Origin: UBA7672 sp041398245
GTDB lineage: Bacteria; Pseudomonadota; Alphaproteobacteria; Caulobacterales; Hyphomonadaceae
NCBI GenBank assembly: GCA_041398245.1
Contig: JAWKVC010000005.1
Location: forward strand, 124,001 to 188,000
DNA length: 64,000 nucleotides
Reading direction: 5' to 3'
Part shown: one piece after another, positions 26,431 to 35,046 of the stretch
Position numbering within the stretch: the stretch's first letter is position 1
Layout of the letters: each line of letters opens with the position of its first letter
Notes under the pieces: generated by a model
Seen by the model: the letters and a program-made list of their open reading frames with translations, nothing else
Databases searched by the model: none
What the model was told of the DNA's origin: nothing
Made by a program: the position numbers and the translations under genes

Positions 26431-28464
26431 TTACCAGATGCGCACGCGGTTTTCCGGCGCGATGTACATCTTGTCGCCTTCCTTCACATCGAACGCCGTA
26501 TACCAGGCGTCGATGTTCGGCACGACGCCGTTGACGCGGAATTCCGGCGGCGAGTGCGGATCGACCTGCAGCAGCTGGCGCGCCATTTCCTCGCGCGACA
26601 TCGCACGCCACACCTGCGCCCACGACAGGAAGAAGCGCTGGTCGCCGGTCAGGCCGCCGAGCACCGGAGCTTCCTTGCCGCCAAGCGATTGCTTGTAGGC
26701 GGTGTAGGCCATGATGAGGCCGCCGAGATCGCCGATATTCTCGCCGGTCGTCAGCTTGCCGCTGATGCAGGCGTCGGGATACGGGCAGTACTTGTCGTAC
26801 TGCGCATTCAGCGCTTCGGTCTTGGACTTGAACTGGCTCTTGGTGTCGGCCGTCCACCAGTCGCGCTGCACGCCCATGTCGTCAAAGGCCGAGCCCTGGT
26901 CGTCGAAGCCGTGGCCGATCTCGTGACCGATCACGGCGCCGATGGCGCCATAGTTGACCGCCGCGTCCGCATGCACGTCGAAGAAGGGCGGCTGCAGGAT
27001 GCCGGCCGGGAAGGTGATCTGGTTCATCAGCGGATTGTAGGACGCGTTCACGGTCTGCGCGTTCATGTCCCACTCTTCGCGATCAACCGGACCGTTCATC
27101 CGGGCGATCTGGCGGTTCCATTCGAACTTGCGTGCGTTCATCACGTTCTCGAACAGTTTCGCCTTGTCGATCTCAAGGGCGGCATAGTCGCGCCACTTGT
27201 TGGGATAGCCGACGCGGACCTCGAAATTGGCGAGCTTCTTCAGCGCTTCGGCGCGGGTCGGCTCGTCCATCCACTGCAGGGTTTCAAGACGGGACTTCAA
27301 TGCCGAGTTGAGGTTGCCGACCAGCTCTTCCATCTTCGCCTTGTTTTCCGGCGGGAAGAACTTCGCGGCGTAAGCCTCGCCCAGGGCTTCGCCCATATTG
27401 TTGTCGAGCAGGCTGACGCCGCGCTTCCAGCGCTCGCGCTTGGCGGGCGTGCCGGCCAGCGTCTTGCCGAAGAAGTCGAAGTTGGCGTCATCGAACGCCT
27501 TGGTCAGATAGTTCGCGTTGTCGGACGCGATGTGGAAGGTGAGGTAGGTCTTCCATGCAACGATCGGCTGGGTGTCGATCAGCTTGGCGCCGGCGGTGAC
27601 GGCCGTGTCGCCATAGGCGACCATGTTCGTCAGCTTGGGAATGCCGGCGTCGGCCGCGAAGGCTTCGATGTCGAGGTTGGGGACGACCTTCTTGAAGGCT
27701 TCCACGTCCATCGCCTTGAAGGCCTTGTCCGGCACGCGCATTTCTTCCGGCGTCCAGTGGCCCTTGGCGATCTCGGTCTCGAACTTGATCACCGTGTCCG
27801 CCGAGGCGGCCGGGTTGGCGTCGCCCAGCAGTTCGAACACCTTCGTCACGTACGCCTTGTAGGCGGTGCGGATCTGGTCGTTCTTCTCGGAGGCTTCGAG
27901 ATAGTAGTCGCGATCCGGCATGCCGAGGCCGGACTGGATCGCCCAGACGGCATAGCGCTTCGGATCAGCCGTGTCGGCTTCGATGCCGATGCCGAACGGC
28001 GCGGTCGCCCACGGCTGGGAGATCACTTTCAGCAGGCTGGCGCGATCGGAGATGCCGTTGATCTGATCGATATAGGGCTTCAGCGGCTCGACGCCGCGTG
28101 TCTCCAGCGTGGCTTCGTCCATCCACGAAGCGAAGAAGTCGGCGGCCTTGGCGACATTGCTGCCGGCGGTCGGCGGGTTGGCGGCGAACCCGTCGATGAT
28201 CGTCTTGACGTCGGCTTCCGATTTCTCACGCAGTTCGTCGAACGAGCCATAGCGGGCCTTGTCGTCCGGCATGGTGAAGGTCGCCAGCCAGTGGCCGTTG
28301 GCGAAGCGGAAGAAGTCATCGCCAGCCTTCACCGTTTCGTCGCGGTTGGTGAGATCGATGCCGAACTCGCCGAGCACGGGGTTCGGCGCTTCGGCGGCCG
28401 GTTCGCCGGAGCAGGCGGCAAGAAGGGCGGCCGCGGACGCGGCAAGAAGCAGGGACATTCGCAT
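26431..28464 (-). CDS. M13 family zinc metallopeptidase, lipoprotein (second of a tandem pair)
   Basis: This is a 677-residue paralogue of the neighbouring peptidase, with zinc motif HEIGH at 514-518, GENIGD with the third ligand, the NASYNP substrate motif and the terminal VRIW. The signal peptide ends in the lipobox LLAAC within the first 18 residues. M13 enzymes cut small peptides outside the cytoplasm. The ATG at 28464 has AGAGG upstream. It is divergent from phoR across an AT-rich 164-base spacer. The two copies differ throughout, so the duplication is old. Confidence 0.94.
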   Translation of the reverse strand: MRMSLLLAASAAALLAACSGEPAAEAPNPVLGEFGIDLTNRDETVKAGDDFFRFANGHWLATFTMPDDKARYGSFDELREKSEADVKTIIDGFAANPPTAGSNVAKAADFFASWMDEATLETRGVEPLKPYIDQINGISDRASLLKVISQPWATAPFGIGIEADTADPKRYAVWAIQSGLGMPDRDYYLEASEKNDQIRTAYKAYVTKVFELLGDANPAASADTVIKFETEIAKGHWTPEEMRVPDKAFKAMDVEAFKKVVPNLDIEAFAADAGIPKLTNMVAYGDTAVTAGAKLIDTQPIVAWKTYLTFHIASDNANYLTKAFDDANFDFFGKTLAGTPAKRERWKRGVSLLDNNMGEALGEAYAAKFFPPENKAKMEELVGNLNSALKSRLETLQWMDEPTRAEALKKLANFEVRVGYPNKWRDYAALEIDKAKLFENVMNARKFEWNRQIARMNGPVDREEWDMNAQTVNASYNPLMNQITFPAGILQPPFFDVHADAAVNYGAIGAVIGHEIGHGFDDQGSAFDDMGVQRDWWTADTKSQFKSKTEALNAQYDKYCPYPDACISGKLTTGENIGDLGGLIMAYTAYKQSLGGKEAPVLGGLTGDQRFFLSWAQVWRAMSREEMARQLLQVDPHSPPEFRVNGVVPNIDAWYTAFDVKEGDKMYIAPENRVRIW

Positions 28465-28628
28465 TTAGGGCGCCTCTGGAAAGATTTCTCGCCAGTCTGG
28501 CTGGCTACGCGCACCGTTTGTCCCAGTGTTTCGGGGTAGTCAACGTAATTTATCGCAAAACAATAAATCCAGCTGCAGTGACACGCCAAAAGCAAGACAA
28601 ATCAGTGTTCGCAGCGTAAACCCGCGCC
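28465..28628. promoter_or_regulatory. AT-rich divergent promoter region (M13 peptidase / phoR)
   Basis: The 164-base spacer between divergent starts has a distinctly AT-rich core at about 28540-28570. A TTGACT hexamer is visible on the minus strand (plus 28537-28542) and is a possible -35 box for the peptidase gene. No Pho-box direct repeat is apparent here. Exact promoter positions are not resolved. Confidence 0.35.
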
Positions 28629-29999
28629 ATGGATGGTTCAGGTTCGCAGAGCAAGAAGCCGGTCGCCGAAGCCTCGCGGCAGCGTGGCCGCGCGCGCGAT
28701 ATGGCCGCCCTGTCGGTTGTGGCCGGCATCGCCCTCGCGGCTCTCGTCATCACCGGACAGGCGAGCTGGGGCGGCGCGCTGTTCGTCATGGTTGTGCTGG
28801 TGCTGTTCTGCAGCCTCTGGTTCTACGGCACGGTCGATCCGGCGCTGACGGCGGACAAGGACGAGGCGAGCGCCGCGGCCGAGGAAGCGCGGGCGCGCGC
28901 GGCGCAGGAGCGGCTGTTCCGCCACGACCTGATCGAGGCGCTGGCGGAACCAGCCATGTTCATCGATGCGCAGGGCAAGGTGGAATCGGCCAATGCGGCG
29001 GCGCGCCGGCAGTTCCGCTTCGTCGGCGCCGATCCGGTGCTCAGCGCTGTGGTGCGGCGGCCCGAACTGCTCGACGCCGTGACGGCGGTGCGCAATGGCG
29101 ATGGCCCGCAGCTTTTCGAATTCGTCGAGCGCGCGGACACGGACCGCTATTTCTCGTGCGTGGCCTCGCCGCTCGGCAAGGGCGTGCTGGTGAGCATGCA
29201 CGACATCACCGACATCAAGCGCGCCGAGTTCGCGCGTGTCGACTTCCTCGCCAATGCGAGCCACGAGTTGCGCACGCCGCTGACATCCCTGTCTGGCTTC
29301 ATCGAGACTTTGCGCGGGCCCGCGCGCGACGATGCCGACGCGCGTGAGCGCTTTCTGGAAATCATGCAGGGGCAGGCCGACCGGATGCGCCGTCTGATCA
29401 GCGATCTTCTCTCGCTGTCGCGGATCGAACTGGTCGAGCACAGGCCGCCCGAGGGCAAGTCGGATCTCGCCGATGTCGTGCGCGAAGTGGTCGATGCGAT
29501 GGAGCCGGTCGCGGCCGAGCGCGGCGTGCGCGTCGACCTGCATGGCGCCGATGATACCGTCATCGTTACAGGCGTGCGCGACGAGCTTTCGCAGGTCGTG
29601 CAGAACCTCGTCGACAACGCCGTGAAGTATTCCGAGGCCGGCGGCGTCGTGCATGTCGATCTTGCTGCGGGTCTGGCGCGGGACGACGCCGTCGCGCGGG
29701 CTGGCCGGCAGTGGGCCGAGGCCGGGCACATGTCGATCGTGGCCTCGCCGGGCCAGGCGCGCGACAGGTCGGTGGCGCTGCGCGTGACTGACGCGGGGCC
29801 GGGCATCGAGCGGCAATACCTGCCGCGCCTGTCGGAGCGCTTCTATCGCGTCGACCCCGGCCGCGGGCTTCGGCCGGGCACCGGCCTTGGCCTTGCGATC
29901 GTGAAGCACGTCGTGCAGCGCCACCGCGGCGAGTTCCTCGTCGAGAGCGAACCCGGCCGCGGCTCCGCTTTTGGTGTTGTGCTGCCGATGGCTACGTAG
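28629..29999 (+). CDS. phoR: Phosphate-regulon-type sensor histidine kinase PhoR
   Basis: The 456-residue protein has two close membrane helices near the N-terminus (about residues 22-62), a PAS domain (about 95-200), a HisKA domain with His212 in ANASHELRTPLTSL, and a HATPase_c domain (NLVDNAVKYS, GLGLAIVKHVVQRH). The lack of a large periplasmic domain and the LRTPLTSLSGFIETL box are typical of PhoR, which reads phosphate status through PstB/PhoU. Its partners phoU and phoB lie 3.6 kb downstream on the same strand. Separation from them by two unrelated genes is unusual. Confidence 0.88.
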   Translation: MDGSGSQSKKPVAEASRQRGRARDMAALSVVAGIALAALVITGQASWGGALFVMVVLVLFCSLWFYGTVDPALTADKDEASAAAEEARARAAQERLFRHDLIEALAEPAMFIDAQGKVESANAAARRQFRFVGADPVLSAVVRRPELLDAVTAVRNGDGPQLFEFVERADTDRYFSCVASPLGKGVLVSMHDITDIKRAEFARVDFLANASHELRTPLTSLSGFIETLRGPARDDADARERFLEIMQGQADRMRRLISDLLSLSRIELVEHRPPEGKSDLADVVREVVDAMEPVAAERGVRVDLHGADDTVIVTGVRDELSQVVQNLVDNAVKYSEAGGVVHVDLAAGLARDDAVARAGRQWAEAGHMSIVASPGQARDRSVALRVTDAGPGIERQYLPRLSERFYRVDPGRGLRPGTGLGLAIVKHVVQRHRGEFLVESEPGRGSAFGVVLPMAT

Positions 30000-30072
30000 T
30001 CCAGTTCGAAAAGTCAGTTTCGGCGAGGCGGGATAGCTGACGGGCGGATCAAGCCATGAAGGGCGTTGCGCC

Positions 30073-31140
30073 ATGACGACAGGTTTGAAGCGGGCGGGAA
30101 ACCGGCGGTGGATCGCGGCGATGATGTTTGCGGGCGCGGCCATGCTGGCGGCCTGCACGACGGGCCCCGTGGCGGGCCAGGATGCATCGCCCGTAGCGCA
30201 AGCGGCCACGACCATAGCCGAGCAGGCGAAATTCGAGCAGGACCGCAAGGCGATTCTCGCCCAGACCGGCGACTATCGCGTGCGCTTCGACTTCTTCGAG
30301 ACGGTCTCGTTCCTGAAGGACTATCGCATCACCGAGCCGGACCGCTCGGGCGGCTATGAAGTCGTGCGCGTGATCGAAGACACCGGCGACTTCATCAGTA
30401 TCCAGCACATCCTGGTGGTCGAATCGGGCGAGGACAAATTCCCGATCAAGCACTGGCGCCAGGACTGGCGCTACGAACCCGAAAGCGTCCTCGTCTTCAT
30501 CGGCGGCAATGCGTGGGAGAACCGCGTGATCCCTGAAGCGGAGCGGAAAGGAAAATGGTCGCAGACGGTCTATCAGGTCGAGGATTCGCCGCGCTATGGC
30601 GCGCTCGGCGCATGGACGCACGAGAATGGCGTCTCCGCCTGGACGCCGCCGGCTGAGTTGCGTCCGTTGCCGCGCCGCGAGGCGACCAAGCGCGACGACT
30701 ACTACGCCGTGCTGGCGGTCAATCGCCACGCGATCACATGGGATGGCTGGGTGCACGAGCAGGACAACTCCAAGCTCGCGATGATTGACGGCAAGCCGCA
30801 GCTGATCGCGCGCGAGCAGGGCGTGAACACGTATCGCCACTATGCCGATTTCGATGAGACCGTCGCGCTCGACTACTGGGACGCCACGAAGAACTTCTGG
30901 GCGGCGGTGCGCGCCGAATGGTCGGCGTTCGAAAAGCCCGGCACGACGTTTGGCCTGACGATCAAGGGCGAGCCCGAGCCGCTTTACATGCCGCTGCTTG
31001 ATCTCGCGGACAAAATCCAGGCGGGCGAGACCACGACAGACGCCGCCGTCGTCGAAGCCCGGAAGGTGATCGCTAGGTTCACCACCCACGATGTCGGAAC
31101 GCTCGAACAGCGCCTCGCCAAGGACGTCGCCTCGCGCTGA
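30073..31140 (+). CDS. DUF6607-family lipoprotein
   Basis: The 355-residue protein has a lipoprotein signal with Cys in MLAACTTG (about residue 27). The conserved body includes YRVRFDFFETV, the ISIQHILVV block, HWRQDWRYEP and WTPPAELRPLPRRE. I match this to DUF6607, a family of unknown function in proteobacteria; the family name is from memory and not checked. It follows phoR by 73 bases on the same strand. It may be cotranscribed with phoR, but nothing in the sequence proves a role in phosphate response. Confidence 0.78.
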   Translation: MTTGLKRAGNRRWIAAMMFAGAAMLAACTTGPVAGQDASPVAQAATTIAEQAKFEQDRKAILAQTGDYRVRFDFFETVSFLKDYRITEPDRSGGYEVVRVIEDTGDFISIQHILVVESGEDKFPIKHWRQDWRYEPESVLVFIGGNAWENRVIPEAERKGKWSQTVYQVEDSPRYGALGAWTHENGVSAWTPPAELRPLPRREATKRDDYYAVLAVNRHAITWDGWVHEQDNSKLAMIDGKPQLIAREQGVNTYRHYADFDETVALDYWDATKNFWAAVRAEWSAFEKPGTTFGLTIKGEPEPLYMPLLDLADKIQAGETTTDAAVVEARKVIARFTTHDVGTLEQRLAKDVASR

Positions 31141-31160
31141 GAAGGCCCTGAAAGCCCAAT

Positions 31161-31193
31161 GAAAACGGGCCGGAGCGCGAGCTCCGGCCCGTT
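31161..31193. terminator. Hairpin between the convergent DUF6607 and dioxygenase genes
   Basis: A perfect 13-base stem AACGGGCCGGAGC / GCTCCGGCCCGTT (31164-31193) has the tetraloop GCGA. Read on the minus strand it is followed by TTTTC, so it can terminate the dioxygenase transcript. In the plus direction it lies 24 bases after the DUF6607 stop but lacks a T tract. Confidence 0.75.
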
Positions 31194-31268
31194 CTGCGTG
31201 TGGCGGGTCCGAATGGCCGGGATGCCGTCGCCGGGGAGACGAGATGGCGCCGCGGCCCAGCAGACCGC

Positions 31269-32441
31269 CTACAGCAGATGCTGTTCCGCTTCGTCGCGGT
31301 GTTTCTTGAGATACTTCATGAAAGGCGTGCCCCCCGTGCCGACGTCGGTGTCGTTGCCGGCGGAGTCCTTCGACTGTTTCGCGATGTAGCTCGCCGCGTA
31401 TTCGAGATGGCGGGTGCGGAAACGCGCGAGGCTGCGCACGCAGATATTGTAGAGCTCACGCAGGTTGGCGTCGCCCGCGCCCTGCACGAAGGCGCGCAGG
31501 GTCGACATCGCGCGCACGCGATCGACAAAGGTGCGGTGCGCGGGCGGACGATAGATGTGCAGCTCGTCGAGGAAGGTGCGCAGCGGGTCGGCGGCGTGAC
31601 CGATGCCGAGCAGCGCATCCATCGACGGCACGATGGTCGATTGCGACCCGGTCTGGCCGCGGAAGGCCTGCGGCCGTCCGCCGGTTTCGGCGACGCCTTC
31701 ATAGACCAGTCCTTCGCCCAGCGCGGGGTTGTCCTTCCAGCCATGGATGTAGGGCCGCACGCGGTGGAAATAGATGTAGGGATCGCAGCGCTCCGGCATG
31801 CGATCGAATATGGCGTTCACATCGTCCCAGACCGTGTTGCAACGTTCGAGGCTGGCCGCGACCGCCGAAGTATCGCCGGTGTTCACCGCGTCGATGATCG
31901 CCGGGATCTCGGCCAGCATCTCGCCGGCGCGCGCCTCGATGGCGACATGCACGAGCACGAACCACGCCTCGTCCTGTCCGGCGAGGAAGTTCTGGATCAT
32001 CCAGATATTGTCGAGGCTGATCGGGCCCGAGCGATCGAGCCGGTCCCAGTTGTCGAGCACATAGGCCGAGTAAGGCAGCAGGGGCTGCTGGCCGAGCCGC
32101 TTGGCCAGCGCCCAGACCGGAACCGCCAGCGGCGCCGGCAGGGCGGCGGGGGCTTCCGGCTCGCCCCAGACATAGGCCTGCACCATGAAGGAAGAGCGGA
32201 CCATGGCGGTGCGCAGCTGCGCATCCGTCGCCTCCGCGCAGAAGGTCCGGAGGTCGAGAACCGGCAGGTCGGCGAGGTGGCGGCGAATGCGGCCGGTCAG
32301 CAGCGTCCGGGGTAGATCGCGGGCCGCTTCCTCGGGCGCGGCCAGCTCCGAGGGAAGCTCGACGCTCGCGGCATCATAGGAGCAAAGAAAGCCCCTGTTT
32401 TTGCTCATGTCGTGGTCGGAAAGCCTCAGAACGTCCGGCAT
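31269..32441 (-). CDS. Indoleamine 2,3-dioxygenase family heme protein
   Basis: IDO-family enzymes open the indole ring of tryptophan to N-formylkynurenine using heme and O2. The 390-residue protein shows KNRGFL near the start, PYSAYVLDNW, FHRVRPYIHGW, GQSTI-like QTGSQSTIVP, PPAHRTFVD, the proximal-heme His345 in RTRHLEYAASYI and the C-terminal GTGGTPFMKYLK. The spacing matches the animal/fungal enzymes well. The ATG at 32441 has AGGGA 8 bases upstream; the ATG at 32408 has none. It sits inside the phosphate region on the opposite strand. No kynureninase or formamidase gene is nearby. Confidence 0.88.
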   Translation of the reverse strand: MPDVLRLSDHDMSKNRGFLCSYDAASVELPSELAAPEEAARDLPRTLLTGRIRRHLADLPVLDLRTFCAEATDAQLRTAMVRSSFMVQAYVWGEPEAPAALPAPLAVPVWALAKRLGQQPLLPYSAYVLDNWDRLDRSGPISLDNIWMIQNFLAGQDEAWFVLVHVAIEARAGEMLAEIPAIIDAVNTGDTSAVAASLERCNTVWDDVNAIFDRMPERCDPYIYFHRVRPYIHGWKDNPALGEGLVYEGVAETGGRPQAFRGQTGSQSTIVPSMDALLGIGHAADPLRTFLDELHIYRPPAHRTFVDRVRAMSTLRAFVQGAGDANLRELYNICVRSLARFRTRHLEYAASYIAKQSKDSAGNDTDVGTGGTPFMKYLKKHRDEAEQHLL

Positions 32442-32765
32442 TCGGTGATTCCCTGCCACAATCCGGCGAAAGCGGGCAGAAACCACGCCTGACAGGGGGT
32501 GTAAATCCGGACCCCGGAAGGCTCCCTAAGGGAAACCCAGGCCTTTTTCACAGGCAGGACGGCAGATTTGGCTGTGTCCGCGGCGCCAACACATCGTGTC
32601 GCGGCGAGTCGTGGAGACTTTTTCGCAGGACTGTCACAATAGGCCCCTACATGACCGGTGAGTAGCGGCGGCTGGGCGTCATATGTTCGTGCGAATGGCT
32701 CTTTCGAGCCGCTCCGGGGCTGGAGCGGGGCCATTCACGGGTCATGAGAAGCGCCGGAGGGGGAT
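32442..32765. other. 324-base divergent spacer between dioxygenase and pstB
   Basis: No gene is apparent. The spacer holds one Pho-box-like heptamer CTGTCAC at 32631-32637 without a convincing second copy at 11-base spacing, and a two-step hairpin at 32693-32736 in the presumed pstB leader. The pstB ribosome site is the purine-rich GGAGGGGG just before 32766. Confidence 0.45.
32693..32736 (+). repeat. Two-step hairpin in the pstB leader
   Basis: The outer arms GAATGGC / GCCATTC enclose an inner perfect stem CCGCTCC / GGAGCGG with loop GGGGCT. The structure ends 30 bases before the pstB start. It could be a leader structure or a terminator for upstream transcription, though no T tract follows. 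Confidence 0.45.
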
Positions 32766-33596
32766 ATGAGCCGGATGGACCCGATGCCTCCCCTGCGCAT
32801 GGAAACCCATGTCGCCGCCAAGTCGTCTGTCCCGCCGGCGCCCGCCAAGATCAGCGCCCGTACGGTTTCCGTCTTCTACGGTGAGAAACAGGCCCTGTTC
32901 GACGTGTCGCTCGATATGCCGGGCAAGTCGGTCACCGCGCTGATCGGCCCGTCAGGCTGCGGCAAGTCCACCTTCCTGCGCTCGATCAACCGGATGAACG
33001 ACACCATCCCGAACTGCCGCGTGACCGGCGAGATCGAGATCGACGGCCAGGACATCAACGACGCTGCCATCGACCCGGTTCTCCTGCGGGCGCAGGTGGG
33101 CATGGTGTTCCAGAAGCCGAACCCGTTCCCCAAGTCGATCTTCGACAATGTGGCCTATGGCGTGCGCCTGCATGGCCTCGCGCCCTCGCGCGACCAGCTG
33201 AAGGACATTGTCGAATCCGCCCTGCGCAAGGCCGGCCTGTGGGACGAAGTGAAGGACCGGCTGACCGCCTCGGGCGTCAGCCTCTCCGGCGGCCAGCAAC
33301 AGCGTCTGGTCATCGCGCGCGCCATCGCCGTCAATCCAGAGATCATCCTGATGGACGAGCCGTGCTCGGCGCTCGATCCCATCGCCACGGCGAAGGTCGA
33401 GGAACTGATCGACGAGCTGAAGGCGAATTACTGCATTGTTATCGTCACCCACTCCATGGCCCAGGCGGCCCGGGTGTCGCAGCAGACGGCGTTTTTCCAC
33501 CTTGGCAAGCTGGTCGAGACCGGCCCCACCGAGGCGATTTTCACAAACCCAAGTGACTCGCGGACCCAGGACTACATCACCGGGCGTTTCGGATAG
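32766..33596 (+). CDS. pstB: Phosphate ABC transporter ATP-binding protein PstB
   Basis: The 276-residue ATPase has Walker A GPSGCGKST, the Q-loop in GMVFQKPNPFPKSI (a PstB hallmark), signature LSGGQQQR, Walker B IILMDEP and the switch His in VTHSMAQA. PstB energises phosphate uptake with the PstC/PstA permease and also signals to PhoR through PhoU. The N-terminal ~28 residues are an extension over the core domain. phoU follows by 39 bases. The permease and binding-protein genes that normally precede pstB are absent. Confidence 0.96.
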   Translation: MSRMDPMPPLRMETHVAAKSSVPPAPAKISARTVSVFYGEKQALFDVSLDMPGKSVTALIGPSGCGKSTFLRSINRMNDTIPNCRVTGEIEIDGQDINDAAIDPVLLRAQVGMVFQKPNPFPKSIFDNVAYGVRLHGLAPSRDQLKDIVESALRKAGLWDEVKDRLTASGVSLSGGQQQRLVIARAIAVNPEIILMDEPCSALDPIATAKVEELIDELKANYCIVIVTHSMAQAARVSQQTAFFHLGKLVETGPTEAIFTNPSDSRTQDYITGRFG

Positions 33597-33635
33597 GCGC
33601 GGACGCCTGTACACTCCCGGTGAGGAGACCAAGGC

Positions 33636-34328
33636 ATGACAGAACATACAGTCAGGGCTTTTTCGCAGGACCTGGAGGAGCTTTCAGGCGATCTCGCCCG
33701 TATGGGCGGGCTGGCCGAGGACATGCTGTCGGACGCGATCCTTGCGATCGCGAACCGCGATCTCGTGCTGGCCGAAACGGTCGTTGCGCGTGATCCGCAG
33801 ATCGACAACCTGCAGATCGAGGTCGAGAAGAAGATCCTTCGTCTCCTCGCGCTTCGCCAGCCGCTGGCGCGCGACCTGCGCCAGACCATTTCCGCCCTCA
33901 AGATCGCGACCGAACTCGAGCGTATCGGCGACCTAGCCAAGAGCATCGCCAAGCGCGTGAAGCTGGTGGAAACCGTTGATGCGCCAACCGCGCTCAAGGG
34001 CGTCGCCCGCATGGGCCGTCTGGTCACCGCGCAGCTGAAGCGCGTGCTGGACGCCTACACGGCGCAGGAAACCGACGCCGCCAACCGCGTCTGGATACGC
34101 GACGAGGAAGTGGACGAGCACTATCAGTCGCTCTTCCGCGAAGTCGTGACCTACATGATCGAGGACCCGCGCACGATCTCCGCCTGTGCGCATCTTCTTT
34201 TCGTCGCCAAGAACCTCGAGCGTATCGGCGACCATTGCACGAACATCGCCGAGGAAATCCACTTCCTCGTCACCGGCGAACAGCTCCCCGTCGAAAGGCC
34301 GAAAGTCGATGCCCTCAACAGCAACTGA
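33636..34328 (+). CDS. phoU: Phosphate signalling regulator PhoU
   Basis: This 230-residue all-helical protein has two repeats of the PhoU three-helix bundle, each with an ExxxD-type metal cluster (for example ERIGDLAKSIAKR and ERIGDHCTNIAEE). PhoU links the Pst transporter to PhoR and keeps the Pho regulon off when phosphate is plentiful. It lies between pstB and phoB, the normal order, with a 39-base gap upstream and a 16-base gap downstream. Confidence 0.96.
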   Translation: MTEHTVRAFSQDLEELSGDLARMGGLAEDMLSDAILAIANRDLVLAETVVARDPQIDNLQIEVEKKILRLLALRQPLARDLRQTISALKIATELERIGDLAKSIAKRVKLVETVDAPTALKGVARMGRLVTAQLKRVLDAYTAQETDAANRVWIRDEEVDEHYQSLFREVVTYMIEDPRTISACAHLLFVAKNLERIGDHCTNIAEEIHFLVTGEQLPVERPKVDALNSN

Positions 34329-34344
34329 ACTTGAGCGTCCAGCC

Positions 34345-35046
34345 ATGCGTCCCGCCGCCGCCACGCGGCCCTATGCGCTGATCGTCGAAGACGAGGCCGC
34401 GCTGGTCGAACTGATCCGCTACAATCTCGTCAAGGAGGGCTACGAAGTCGCCACCGCGACGGATGGCGAAGAGGCCCTGCTGCTGATCGAGGAAAGGCAG
34501 CCCGATATCGTCCTGCTCGACTGGATGCTGCCGAAGCTGGCCGGCATCGAGGTCGCCCGCCGCCTGCGCTCGAAAGCGCAGACGCGCAACCTGCCGATCA
34601 TCATGCTGACCGCGCGCACCGAGGAAAGCGACCGCATCCGCGGCCTCGACATCGGAGCCGACGACTACATGACCAAGCCCTTCTCGATGTCGGAGCTGAC
34701 GGCCCGCATCCGCGCCGTGATGCGCCGCATCCGTCCGGCCCTTGCCGAGGATGTCGTCGTGGTCGGCGATATCTCGATGGACCGCGCCGCCCACAAGGTC
34801 ACGCGCGGCGGCATCGACATCCATCTCGGGCCGACGGAGTTCCGCCTGCTCGACTACTTCATCCAGCATCCAGGCCGCGTGTTCAGCCGCGAACAGCTGC
34901 TCGATGCGGTGTGGGGCTCGGACGTCTATGTCGAGACGCGCACGGTCGATGTGCACATCGGCCGCCTGCGCAAGGCGCTGGCAAAGGGCGGACAGGAAGA
35001 TCCGATCCGCACCGTGCGCTCGGCCGGCTACGCGCTGAACGTCTAG
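34345..35046 (+). CDS. phoB: Phosphate-regulon response regulator PhoB
   Basis: The OmpR/PhoB-type regulator has a receiver domain with acidic pocket (VEDE), phospho-acceptor Asp59 in LLDWMLP, and the conserved Thr and Lys (TARTEE, TKPF). A C-terminal winged helix follows, with REQLLDAVWG and RTVDVHIGRLRKAL. From the ATG at 34345 it has 233 residues, the usual length; an in-frame ATG at 34309 lies inside phoU. It is the last gene of the pstB-phoU-phoB unit. Its stop codon interlocks with that of the convergent acetyltransferase gene. Confidence 0.95.
   Translation: MRPAAATRPYALIVEDEAALVELIRYNLVKEGYEVATATDGEEALLLIEERQPDIVLLDWMLPKLAGIEVARRLRSKAQTRNLPIIMLTARTEESDRIRGLDIGADDYMTKPFSMSELTARIRAVMRRIRPALAEDVVVVGDISMDRAAHKVTRGGIDIHLGPTEFRLLDYFIQHPGRVFSREQLLDAVWGSDVYVETRTVDVHIGRLRKALAKGGQEDPIRTVRSAGYALNV

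Noticed and set aside
26554..28539. Plus-strand open frame across the second M13 peptidase
   Set aside because: Same argument: the minus strand carries signal peptide, HEIGH and GENIGD; the plus frame is compositionally unlike a protein.
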